A stretch of DNA of 64,000 nt from Bacteroidales bacterium (GTDB lineage: Bacteria; Bacteroidota; Bacteroidia; Bacteroidales; P3), in assembly GCA_030523765.1 (NCBI GenBank), contig JAUNHX010000001.1, forward strand, positions 62,001 through 126,000, read 5' to 3'. Below the pieces are notes generated by a model that made no database searches, was not told where the DNA came from, and saw nothing but the letters and a program-made list of their open reading frames with translations. This document shows positions 44,469 to 51,950 of the stretch, in pieces (within the stretch, counting starts at the first letter, position 1; each line of letters begins with the position of its first letter). A program made the position numbers and the translations under genes.

Positions 44469-44501
44469 TTTCTGTCATTAAAAAAAGTTTTCTTATATTT
44501 G
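44469..44501 (+). promoter_or_regulatory. Promoter of the CoA-transferase/Kal genes
   Basis: TTTCTG at 44469-44474 and TATATTTG at 44494-44501 (TAnnTTTG) are 19 bp apart. Transcription would start near 44507, leaving a leader of about 98 nt before the gene at 44605. Confidence 0.65.
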
Positions 44502-44604
44502 CAATTCGGAAAACTTCCAAGCCGAATCCCCTCATAGCGCATTCAAACGACTATCATACAGAGGATTCCGTCATTGTTTGTAAACGATAAAACTTTATAA
44601 TGAC

Positions 44605-45252
44605 ATGAACAAATTCGTAACTGTACAGCAGGCTGCTGAGAAAATCCACGACGGAATGACCGTTATGGTAGGTGGTTTTTTGGGTGTTGGCAATCCTATA
44701 GCACTGATCGATGCCCTCGTTGAAAAAGGTGTAAAGGACCTTACCATCATCTGCAACGATACCGCTTATCCTGAAGTAGGTGTTGGCAAACTCATCACCA
44801 ACCATCAGGTTAAAAACCTCATCGCTACCCATATTGGTACCAACAACAACACTATCGACCAGATGAATGCTGGCGAACTCCATGTTGAACTCAGTCCGCA
44901 GGGTACCCTCGCTGAGCGTATCCGTGCTGCTGGCGCAGGCCTGGGTGGTGTGCTTACTCAGACAGGTTTGGGTACCGTTGTTGAGAACGGCAAACAGAAA
45001 ATCACTGTCGATGGCAAAGAGTTCCTCCTCGAAAAACCTGTCCATGCTGATGTAGCTATTATTGGTGCTAACATCTGCGACGAAACAGGTAACCTCGTAT
45101 ACAAAGGCACTTCGCAGAACTTCTGCCCCCTCATGGCTACCGCTGCCGATACCGTTATCGTTGAACCTCAGGAGATTGTTGCTGCTGGCGAGATTGCTCC
45201 CGAGAATGTGAAAACCCCCGGCATCTTTGTCGACTTTATCATTAAGAAATAA
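44605..45252 (+). CDS. CoA-transferase subunit A (3-oxoacid / butyrate-acetoacetate type)
   Basis: The 215-residue protein is the alpha subunit of a family I CoA transferase. It has GMTVMVGGFLGVGNPIALID (the oxyanion and CoA site), HIGTNNNTIDQMNAGELHVEL, LSPQGTLAERIRAAGAGLGG and GTSQNFCPLMATAADTVIVEP. The catalytic glutamate of this family is on the beta subunit, which is not found in this window. The next gene encodes 3-aminobutyryl-CoA ammonia-lyase, so the pair probably belongs to lysine fermentation via 3-aminobutyryl-CoA and acetoacetate. The beta subunit must be elsewhere or lost. Confidence 0.93.
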   Translation: MNKFVTVQQAAEKIHDGMTVMVGGFLGVGNPIALIDALVEKGVKDLTIICNDTAYPEVGVGKLITNHQVKNLIATHIGTNNNTIDQMNAGELHVELSPQGTLAERIRAAGAGLGGVLTQTGLGTVVENGKQKITVDGKEFLLEKPVHADVAIIGANICDETGNLVYKGTSQNFCPLMATAADTVIVEPQEIVAAGEIAPENVKTPGIFVDFIIKK

Positions 45253-45351
45253 TCAAACCATATTTATCATCAAGCGAGGCTCGTGGTTGGTGAACGACTA
45301 TTGCTCATAGTTGTCCACTAACCATACGCCTCCTTCCAAAACGACAATATT

Positions 45352-45744
45352 ATGGCAGTAAAATCCATGCTCCGTTTGCGCATGAGCGCAAAAGACGCCC
45401 ATTATGGCGGCAACCTTGTTGATGGTGCTCACATGCTTCACCTCTTTGGTGATGTGGCTACCGAACTTCTTATTATTCAGGATGGCGACGAAGGCCTTTT
45501 CTGTGCATATGATATGGTAGAGTTTAAAGCTCCTGTATATGCTGGCGACTATATTGAGGCTTATGGTGAGATTACCCACGTAGGTAACACCTCCCGCAAA
45601 ATGAGCTTCGAGGCTTACAAAGTTATCAAAACTCGCCCCGACATCAGCGATAGTGCAGCCGATGTACTCGAAGAGAAGATCCTTGTTTGCCGTGCCACTG
45701 GTACCTGTGTTACTCCCAAACAGTGCCAACGCAAAAACCAGTAA
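45352..45744 (+). CDS. kal: 3-aminobutyryl-CoA ammonia-lyase (lysine fermentation)
   Basis: The 130-residue hot-dog-fold protein has [40 protein letters not shown] and [20 protein letters not shown], which match Kal of Fusobacterium and Porphyromonas. It removes ammonia from L-3-aminobutyryl-CoA to give crotonyl-CoA, a step of lysine fermentation to butyrate. It follows the CoA-transferase gene by about 100 bp. Genes for lysine aminomutases (kamA, kamD, kamE), kce and kdd are not in the window, so the pathway must continue elsewhere. Confidence 0.93.
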   Translation: MAVKSMLRLRMSAKDAHYGGNLVDGAHMLHLFGDVATELLIIQDGDEGLFCAYDMVEFKAPVYAGDYIEAYGEITHVGNTSRKMSFEAYKVIKTRPDISDSAADVLEEKILVCRATGTCVTPKQCQRKNQ

Positions 45745-45766
45745 GGATTATTCCTGAATAGGATAG

Positions 45767-45782
45767 GGTGGGTTCTATAAAG
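45767..45782 (+). mobile_element. Solo end of the TTAA MITE family
   Basis: GGTGGGTTCTATAAAG matches the terminal repeat of the elements at 29771 and 49245. No matching second end was found within the next 100 bp, so it is likely a truncated remnant. Confidence 0.45.
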
Positions 45783-45861
45783 AGCCAAAAATATGAAATC
45801 ACTCATATTCATTAGATTTCCCCACTATAGGACTTTATAGTCTCCCCCTTGATAAACATTT

Positions 45862-45890
45862 CGCCCCAACAGCCATTGGTTGTTGGGGCG
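45862..45890 (+). terminator. Terminator downstream of kal
   Basis: A perfect 10-bp stem (CGCCCCAACA 45862-45871 with 45881-45890) is followed by a moderately T-rich stretch. It is separated from the stop of kal by 117 bp, which includes the MITE remnant. Confidence 0.75.
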
Positions 45891-45980
45891 ATTGCTTTGT
45901 TTGTTAATTTGAATGTTGTTTGTGTTGTTGTCCTTATCGTTGGGAAGATTACGGTTTATTATTGATGATTATCGTTTGAT

Positions 45981-46532
45981 TTATGGTGCGAAAACCATAA
46001 TAGCGCCTATTAGGGAGGCCGCTATCAACGAACCCACTAGCGTGAGCCCTGTTTTTTGCGGATCACGAAGACGACTGTTCTGATCGAGGGGCATATAACG
46101 AACTTTATCGGCGATGCCTCCCGTACCACATATACGCATATAATCGGCACTATTGCTACACCAACAACCTACAAGACTTACATTGCTAATAAAAGGCTTG
46201 TTGTCCTTATCCCATCCCTCTTTATATTTCAGTTGTATCTGGGCCTGATCGCCATCGGCACTCTGATATTGGAAGGTAGAGTAGTTCCATATGTCGTTCT
46301 TCAATTCTGAGCTATAGCCCCAATCATCGGAGAATGAGGTCCTCGAAACAAAGATCTCGTTTTCAGTATCATTGATCTCACCCACTGCGTTATAACCATT
46401 GAGGGCCAACTCAGAACCGAACTGCCCGATAGTCTTGCTATAAGTTTCTGGGCTCGTTACCCATTGTTGGGTTGTGCAGCTAACTAATCCTACGGCTGTT
46501 AATGCCATTAGAAATATACCTATTTTATTCAT
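45981..46532 (-). CDS. Lipoprotein of unknown function
   Basis: The 183-residue protein has a lipoprotein signal (MNKIGIFLMALTAVGLVSC, Cys 19), a middle part with SLVGCWCSNSADYMRICGTG (four more Cys in a short stretch) and a hydrophobic C-terminal segment (TLVGSLIAASLIGAIMVFAP) long enough for a membrane helix. No family is recognised. It is transcribed from a promoter with two near-palindromic GGGGAAAA motifs upstream, suggesting regulation. Confidence 0.7.
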   Translation of the reverse strand: MNKIGIFLMALTAVGLVSCTTQQWVTSPETYSKTIGQFGSELALNGYNAVGEINDTENEIFVSRTSFSDDWGYSSELKNDIWNYSTFQYQSADGDQAQIQLKYKEGWDKDNKPFISNVSLVGCWCSNSADYMRICGTGGIADKVRYMPLDQNSRLRDPQKTGLTLVGSLIAASLIGAIMVFAP

Positions 46533-46646
46533 ATCATGCCTCCCTTATTCTGTGTCGGGAACAACATTTGTTTGGGTTTTGAAAAGTTTCCTTCTCCTCT
46601 TGGATGCCTCTTAGCAGAAGGATTGTTGTTACTTGTTTTCCGAGTG

Positions 46647-46721
46647 CAAAATTAGGAAGAACCCACGGGGAAAAACCCGTAATCGTAAAGTATTTTTCCT
46701 CCATTTTTGGGGAAAACCACG
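46647..46721 (-). promoter_or_regulatory. Promoter -7 box with candidate operators
   Basis: On the minus strand the -7 box is TAATTTTG (46647-46654). Upstream of it lies the palindrome ACGGGGAAAAACCCGT (46665-46680), near where the -33 box should be. A related GGGGAAAACCACG (46709-46721) starts 42 bp from the first copy, about four helical turns. This is a candidate regulator-binding site for the lipoprotein gene at 46532. Confidence 0.5.
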
Positions 46722-46772
46722 AAAATAGGGGTTAACCTACTGATTAATAGATAAAATTTTTTTTTGATTTGT

Positions 46773-47714
46773 TTATAATCCCTTACCATCTACGCTAACC
46801 AGTTGTTCCAGCTCCACCAGTGCTACTTGCTGGCATTTGCCACAACTTTGGCAGCCTGTACAGGCAAAAGCCAACGCACACTCATTACAACGGTAGCGAT
46901 TAAACATTGGAGTATATAACTCCTCGGGGCCCAACCGATGATGATCAACAGGATCGTATAACTTGTATTCGGGTCGATAGAAATAATGGCTCAACCCCGA
47001 GCGAAATGCTTGACGCGATTGTGTAGACTGCAATTCAATATGATAGGTGCGTCCATCTTTTACAAAAAAAGTCCCTGTTGCATCGAAGGCGAAGTTAACG
47101 CGATAACGGGCACAAAGATCGCTAACCTGCTTCACCCACTCATAGTGGCATCTGCGACTACCCCCAAACCCCTCACCGCTCAAGTCAATATGCTCTATCT
47201 GTCCTGAGGCCACCGCTGGCTCTACATCCACTCTGCCAATCAGCGGAGAGAGGTTGATTCCCTTATGCTTGGCTGGAATATCGCGCAAAAAAGGCCAGCG
47301 CTCATCGAAGGTACGTTGGTTTTCGCAGGTAATATTGAGCATTACATTTTCATAACCCTCACCCCAATCCGTTGGCAGACCTACTGCCATTCGCGATGCT
47401 CGTTTGGTAAGAAGGTAAAACCGCACATCGGGCCTACTACGGATAATGCTCCACATCTCGTCACGCCACTTATCGGCCTCTTCCAAAAACGTATCAGAGG
47501 TCATATTTACCCGCAACATATAACCTGCTGGCACCTTATACTGCCCCTTTTTGTTGCATTCCAACGGACGATAAAATCCCTTTGTACGAGCTATCATATC
47601 TGATAGTTCTGGCACCTTATGAAGACGATCTAGCATATACATATAGCAATTAGCACAACCTTCGCTGTACTTACGACATCCATGCCAGGGGTTCCATGAT
47701 TTTGTGTCGGACAT
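46773..47714 (-). CDS. DUF5131 (phage Gp37/Gp68-like) family protein with a radical-SAM-like Cys motif
   Basis: The 313-residue protein starts SWNPWHGCRKYSEGCANCYM, with the conserved CxxxxxxCxxC pattern of DUF5131, and continues with LLTKRASRM, a segment often seen in this family. The C-terminal part has a dense Cys cluster (CNECALAFACTGCQSCGKC) able to bind an additional iron-sulfur cluster; this extension is not in most family members. DUF5131 is thought to be related to radical-SAM proteins such as spore photoproduct lyases, but its role is unknown. It starts in TAATG overlap with the YjbR gene. Confidence 0.85.
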   Translation of the reverse strand: MSDTKSWNPWHGCRKYSEGCANCYMYMLDRLHKVPELSDMIARTKGFYRPLECNKKGQYKVPAGYMLRVNMTSDTFLEEADKWRDEMWSIIRSRPDVRFYLLTKRASRMAVGLPTDWGEGYENVMLNITCENQRTFDERWPFLRDIPAKHKGINLSPLIGRVDVEPAVASGQIEHIDLSGEGFGGSRRCHYEWVKQVSDLCARYRVNFAFDATGTFFVKDGRTYHIELQSTQSRQAFRSGLSHYFYRPEYKLYDPVDHHRLGPEELYTPMFNRYRCNECALAFACTGCQSCGKCQQVALVELEQLVSVDGKGL

Positions 47715-48052
47715 TATCTGCGTTGTTTTGGGGGCAGCTTACTGTATACCAACTGAAAAGAGGCTGTGATTTGCTGTTTTACAAACTGATCATCGAGCTG
47801 ATCAAGATAAAGGTCGCTCCAATGGCGCTTATTCATATGGTAGGCGGGGCGGACGCCATCATAGCGTTCTCGCAAATCGATCGCCACCTCAGGCAACAAC
47901 TTCACTGCCACTCGAGGCTCAGGAGCATCCAACTGCATCAGCAAAAACCACTTACCTCCAATACGCCACGAAATCCACTCCTCGACAAACAGTTCCTCCG
48001 TTACATCAGCACTAAGACTAAGCGCAAAAGTACGTACTTCTTCGATATTCAT
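47714..48052 (-). CDS. MmcQ/YjbR family protein
   Basis: The 112-residue protein has the YjbR-like core: FVEEWISWRIGGKWFLLMQL, VAVKLLPEVAIDLRERYDGV, PAYHMNKRHWSDLYLD and VKQQITASFQLVYSKLP. The HMNKRHW segment is the family's basic patch. The family has a DNA-binding-like fold without a proven function. It shares one base with the start of the DUF5131 gene, so translation is coupled. Confidence 0.93.
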   Translation of the reverse strand: MNIEEVRTFALSLSADVTEELFVEEWISWRIGGKWFLLMQLDAPEPRVAVKLLPEVAIDLRERYDGVRPAYHMNKRHWSDLYLDQLDDQFVKQQITASFQLVYSKLPPKQRR

Positions 48053-48160
48053 CTCTTTGTTGTTTTTTCTAAGCCTACTCTCCTATTAACGCCACCTCTT
48101 TCATTTTATTATTTCCTTCCTCATCCTTCTTCATTTTTCTTCCATATCGGCAAAAAGTTG

Positions 48161-48168
48161 TACTTTTG
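48161..48168 (+). promoter_or_regulatory. -7 box of the rhodanese lipoprotein gene
   Basis: TACTTTTG matches TAnnTTTG and lies 31 bp upstream of the ATG at 48200. It is inside the region that a longer upstream start would need to translate, so it supports the short start. Confidence 0.6.
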
Positions 48169-48199
48169 CATTGCCAAAAGCAATAAAAAAGAGCATACA

Positions 48200-48595
48200 A
48201 TGAAACACTTCTTAATGATGGTAATAGTTGCCACAATTGCCTTAGGATGTGGCAGTAGCAAACAGTCGGATCAAACCAACTCTGGCACAATAACCACTCT
48301 TACTGTTGACGAATTTTCCAAAGTAATCAAAAAGAAAAACGTTCGCCTTATTGATGTACGCACTCCAAAAGAGTATGCCGAAGGGCATATTGCTGGTGCC
48401 GATAATATCGATGTAAAGGCTGCTAACTTTGCCGATCAGATCAAAGAGGTGAAAGGATCTGTAGCTGTCTATTGCGTAAAAGGGGTTCGCAGCATGAAGG
48501 CTGCCACCCAACTGGCTGCTCAGGGATGCACCGTCTATAATCTCGATGGGGGCATCACTGCTTGGAAACAGGCTGGCAAGAGCATCACCCATTAA
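48200..48595 (+). CDS. Rhodanese-like domain lipoprotein
   Basis: The 131-residue protein has a lipoprotein signal (MKHFLMMVIVATIALGC, Cys 17) and a single rhodanese domain: VRLIDVRTPKEYAEGHIAGA and the active-site loop YCVKGVRSMKAATQL with the catalytic Cys. Such periplasmic single-domain rhodaneses move sulfur between thiols. I use the ATG at 48200 and not an upstream in-frame start, because the promoter -7 box and the signal peptide fit this one. Confidence 0.93.
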   Translation: MKHFLMMVIVATIALGCGSSKQSDQTNSGTITTLTVDEFSKVIKKKNVRLIDVRTPKEYAEGHIAGADNIDVKAANFADQIKEVKGSVAVYCVKGVRSMKAATQLAAQGCTVYNLDGGITAWKQAGKSITH

Positions 48596-48601
48596 GGGGT
48601 T

Positions 48602-48793
48602 GGGTTGCATAGCCCCCCATGCTACATGTCTCATGGTACCAATAAGGGATAGAACACCTCTTATATTCTTCTCATTATCTCTTAGATACAAACTCTTCAG
48701 AGTAATCAATAGACTTATGCCTTTGCGAATCGAAACCAACAAGGCATTTTTGATAATTCCCTTATTCTCATTTAGAAACAATAGGATCCACCA
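48602..48793 (+). mobile_element. Degenerate copy of the TTAA MITE family
   Basis: The right end reads, as reverse complement, GGTGGATCCTATTG, and the interior shares GGTTGCATAGCC near 48602-48613 with the element at 29771-29965, at similar spacing from the right end. The left end is missing and other parts are diverged, so this is an old copy. Confidence 0.45.
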
Positions 48794-48856
48794 TAATAGA
48801 GAGAGCATTACTTATCCATTCAGACAATCCCCACTCATACCAACCTAAAAACATGC

Positions 48857-48943
48857 TTTGGCAAGCTTATAGCAAGTACTAAGCAAGCGTAAATACTTGC
48901 TATGTACTTGCTAAGTCCTTTTATGGCCCTTGCAAGTCCTTGC
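48857..48943. repeat. About eight imperfect 11-bp tandem units (GCAAG/CTTGC)
   Basis: GCAAG occurs at 48861, 48872 and 48883. CTTGC ends at 48900, 48911, 48933 and 48943, with a diverged unit ending at 48922. All steps but the last are 11 bp. The first half carries GCAAG and the second half its complement, so the array could also fold back on itself. Confidence 0.65.
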
Positions 48944-49101
48944 TATATGCTTTCCTTTTTGCCGTATATATCACCTTCGCAAAATCGATGAGGGCCCTCA
49001 ATAAAAAGTCATAAATAATTCAATTGATTCTTACTAAAAGATAACATTACACTGATAGCTAACTGTTAATTACAGATCCTATAAATATAAAGCACTGAAG
49101 C

Positions 49102-49167
49102 CTGCTCCTAGGCTGCTCCTAGGCTCACTATTGAGTAAGGGTCGAGTAAGGGTGATGTATGGCTAGA
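49102..49167. repeat. Six 11-bp tandem units in register
   Basis: CTGCTCCTAGG is repeated exactly at 49102-49112 and 49113-49123. After one diverged unit, GTAAGGGTCGA (49135-49145) and GTAAGGGTGAT (49146-49156) follow in the same 11-bp register, then GTATGGCTAGA. The rest of the 48596-49321 spacer has no gene. Confidence 0.7.
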
Positions 49168-49244
49168 ACGACGTAACAAGTAACCATGTGATATGATTGG
49201 ACCAGGTATCGTATACTTATCTACAGAGAGCTGCATAATAATTA

Positions 49245-49293
49245 GGTGGGTTCTATAAATGCACCGATAAAAAATGTATTTCTAGAACCTACC
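49245..49293 (+). mobile_element. Very short MITE-family copy (49 bp)
   Basis: The left end GGTGGGTTCTATAAAT then GCACCGAT, and the reverse complement of the right end (GGTAGGTTCTAGAAATACA), match the two ends of the larger elements. Nearly all the internal sequence is deleted. The flanks are ATTA and TATA, so the TTAA duplication seen elsewhere is not conserved here. Confidence 0.65.
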
Positions 49294-49321
49294 TATATAT
49301 AAAATGCATATTACCTGCCGG

Positions 49322-51270
49322 TTATCTCAGTTTGTTTTCGATCAAACGATGGGTGTATTGCTGAAGCAATGCTTGGGCCAAGGGAGGGATATCACCTTGG
49401 GTAGCATTGAAGGTAACCGACTCTTGACTCTGCGTTAGTTGATAGGTGCTGTTTCCTAGATAGGCTATGTGGAAGGTGCCTTGAGGATCAAAGATGCTAT
49501 GGCCAAAGGCGTAACAGGTATCGGGGAGGGAGAGGAGATCGATCAAGGTTGGGTAAAGGTCAGCATGCTGCATCAACATACTGCTGGTGAGTCCAGTGCC
49601 TTGCGAATTGACAGAGGCATGGGGCAACCATAGGGTGTGGTTGGGCCAAAAGAAGATCATGGGTACAGCATATTGTCCAGCCCCCCCCCCTTATAGTAAT
49701 CGTTGACAGGCTGGGAGGCATGATCGGCAGTGATGATGAAGAGGGTGTTTTCGTACCACGACATCGTGCTAACAGTAGCAAAGAACTGTTTCAGAGCCAT
49801 ATCGGCATAGCCTACCACTTCGATGATGGGCTGTGGCCCTTGGGCAAAACGCCCTTGGTATTGTGGTGGGATGGTGTAAGGATGATGCGATGAGATAGTG
49901 TAGAGAGTGGCGAAGAAAGGCGCTGAGGGCATTGTATTGAGGGTTCGAGCAGCAAATTGTAAAAAGGGTTCATCGAAGATGCCCCAGGTACCATCAAAAT
50001 CACCTTCGGACACCCCTTGAGGATTGGTTTGCTTGTCGTTATACTGATCCATCCCGTAATAGGACTCTATGCCGATGCCACGAACATAACTATCAAAATT
50101 CATCGAGCCGTTGTATGCACCATGGAAGAAAGAGGTGCGATAGCCTGCCTGTTGCAGTATTTGAGGCAATGCCACTACGCTATTCTGTGCATAGGGCGAG
50201 GTGATATAGGCCTCCTCCATCAACGAGGGGATACCACTCAGCAGCGAGGGTACCGACTCGATGCTGCGTTTACCATTGGCCATTCCCTTGACAACAGTAG
50301 CCTGCCTACAGAGCGAATCGAGGAAGGGGGCATAAGAGGGCCCTCGTCCTTGATTCAAATAACCCACATATTCCTCTCCCACACTTTCGAGGATAATGAG
50401 CACCACATTGGGCCGATTATGGTTACCAATGGTGATGAAGGAACCTGTATTCGAGGGTGTTCCAATACTGACAATGGAATCCAAAACGGCAGGGATATGC
50501 TTGGGAGTAAAGTACTGCTCCATCTGGGCCTCATCATCAAAAAAGGTAAGAGGCTGCAAATGACCCGTATGTCCTTTGCTACGGATGATGCTGAAGGGAC
50601 TATTGAGCACTAACGCGGTATTGTTGCCCGAGGCATAGCGACTGGCATCAACTACCCTTAAGGGCTTATGCTGGTTGATGAAACCACCCCGTTGAAGGGT
50701 GATGAGTGCCACTACTGTTAGCAGGCCTGCCACAACTTTCCATCCCCAACGGGGTGAGAATGGTATAGCCTTGTACCTCAACAGTTGAGCTACCCAAAGG
50801 ATCAATGTCATCAGGGCAAAATAGAGAAGGAAATAGGGCCAAAAATCGTGAAGAAACTGTAGCAATAGTGTTCCCCATTCCCCTTCGAAATTGGAAGAGG
50901 TGTATGAAAAGATGTCCCACGTCATCCTTCGGAAAGTCCACCGATAATAAGAGGTATCTATCACATTGGCCGCCAACATCAAGCCCATACTAATGCCATA
51001 AACTATTCTTAACCAAACCATTCCTCGCTTGATTAGGCTCACTATTAAGGCTGTCACCACCGATGGCCACAGAAAGAAAGCCACAGCCGATGCTGCAAAC
51101 TTCATATTGCCTACCACTAGCAACCAGCGCTCTTTGGGAGCTATACTGAAAAGATCGCGATTCAGCCAAGCAAAGAGTCCCTGACTGAGCATCAGCACAA
51201 TCCACGCTGCAGCAAACAGTCATAGCAGAATGAGCCACATATGCGATGTTTCGGGTAGTCGTTGTTTCAT
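49322..51270 (-). pseudogene. LtaS/sulfatase-family membrane protein, disrupted by an in-frame TGA and a G10 frameshift
   Basis: The ancestral gene starts at 51270 (MKQRLPETSHMWLILL), is stopped by TGA at 51220-51222 (codon 17), and is then open from codon 25 (51198). Five membrane helices lead into the periplasmic sulfatase-like domain (LIILESVGEEYVGYLN, KRSIESVPSLLSG, ISSHHPYTIP, FIITADHAS). After YYK a run of ten G (49681-49690 on the plus strand) shifts the frame to an early stop. The expected next part (GQYAVPMIFFWPN to the stop at 49322) is in the other frame. Eight or eleven G would restore it. The family transfers glycerophosphate or phosphoethanolamine to lipids or glycans. It is either a decaying gene or a phase-variable one. 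Confidence 0.85.
49681..49690 (-). repeat. G10 homopolymer (coding strand) in the LtaS-like gene
   Basis: Ten consecutive C on the plus strand lie inside the coding sequence. The reading frame is broken at length 10 and restored at 8 or 11, which is the behaviour of a slippage-prone contingency tract. Confidence 0.9.
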
Positions 51271-51320
51271 AGGCATTTATTGTATTGGGGTTAAAACGGG
51301 TTGCGAGTTAAAAAAGTATG

Positions 51321-51328
51321 CAAAGGTA
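51321..51328 (-). promoter_or_regulatory. -7 box upstream of the LtaS-like gene
   Basis: On the minus strand the bases read TACCTTTG (TAnnTTTG), 51 bp upstream of the ancestral ATG at 51270, so the disrupted gene keeps a recognisable promoter. Confidence 0.5.
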
Positions 51329-51388
51329 CAAAGTTTTCTTTTGCCTCACACCCTTGCCATAACTTTTTTACTCCACTAGCATGTTTTT

Positions 51389-51419
51389 TTTGCCATTTAA
51401 AACTCTTTTTATATCTTTG
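51389..51419 (+). promoter_or_regulatory. Promoter of the flavodoxin/radical-SAM operon
   Basis: TTTG (51389-51392) and TATCTTTG (51412-51419) are separated by 19 bp, a full match to the Bacteroidota promoter. The leader to the ATG at 51542 is about 115 nt long and AT-rich. Confidence 0.8.
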
Positions 51420-51541
51420 CATAATCAATAGAACAGACTATTGTTCAGTGACATTCGGTATTAATATTTGAAAATAAATATCTTGCACGATATTTTTTTA
51501 TACAATAAAAAGATAAAACAAATCATAAAAAAAGATAAACC

Positions 51542-51949
51542 ATGAAAAATGCTATTCGTTTTTTTAGCAAATTTGGCCATACGAAAGAGATGGTGAAAGT
51601 GATAGAAGAGTTGATAGGCGAGAAGGCTCTAACGGTAGATAATCCTATTACCGAACCAATTGATACCCTCTATTTGGGGGCTGGTGTGATGTTGGGCAAA
51701 GTGGATGGCAGCGTGATGCGATTCATTGAAACGCTAAAACCAGATCAGGTGAAACGGGTGATATGCTTTGGCTCGAGTGCCATTATCAAATCGCCTGTAC
51801 CTCAGATGCGTAAGGCCTTAGAAGCCAGAGGTATTATGGTCGATACGAAAGAATTTACCTGCAAAGGATCGATGGGTCCTCTACATAGCGGTCACCCCAA
51901 CCAACAAGACTTCGATAATTTCAAAACCTTTATTAAAACTACCCTCTAA
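51542..51949 (+). CDS. Flavodoxin-like protein
   Basis: The 135-residue protein has the flavodoxin-type opening AIRFFSKFGHTKEMVKVIEE, where SKFGHTKEM takes the place of the FMN phosphate loop (T/S-x-T-G-x-T), and a later GAGVMLGKVDG and CFGSSAI. It is short and the loop is atypical. It is followed after one base by a radical-SAM gene, so it probably donates the electron that radical-SAM enzymes need. Confidence 0.85.
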   Translation: MKNAIRFFSKFGHTKEMVKVIEELIGEKALTVDNPITEPIDTLYLGAGVMLGKVDGSVMRFIETLKPDQVKRVICFGSSAIIKSPVPQMRKALEARGIMVDTKEFTCKGSMGPLHSGHPNQQDFDNFKTFIKTTL

Positions 51950-51950
51950 G

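Noticed and set aside
47696-48199. Upstream extension of the rhodanese gene
   Set aside because: It runs over the YjbR gene on the other strand and over the promoter; the lipoprotein signal begins at 48200.
7201-49167. CRISPR array in one of the short tandem repeats
   Set aside because: Units are 11 or 22 bp with no spacers of constant length between identical repeats, and no cas genes are present.
33399-51222. Recoding of TAG or TGA as amino acids
   Set aside because: Other genes in the window end normally at TAG, TGA and TAA; each internal stop is explained more simply by single mutations.
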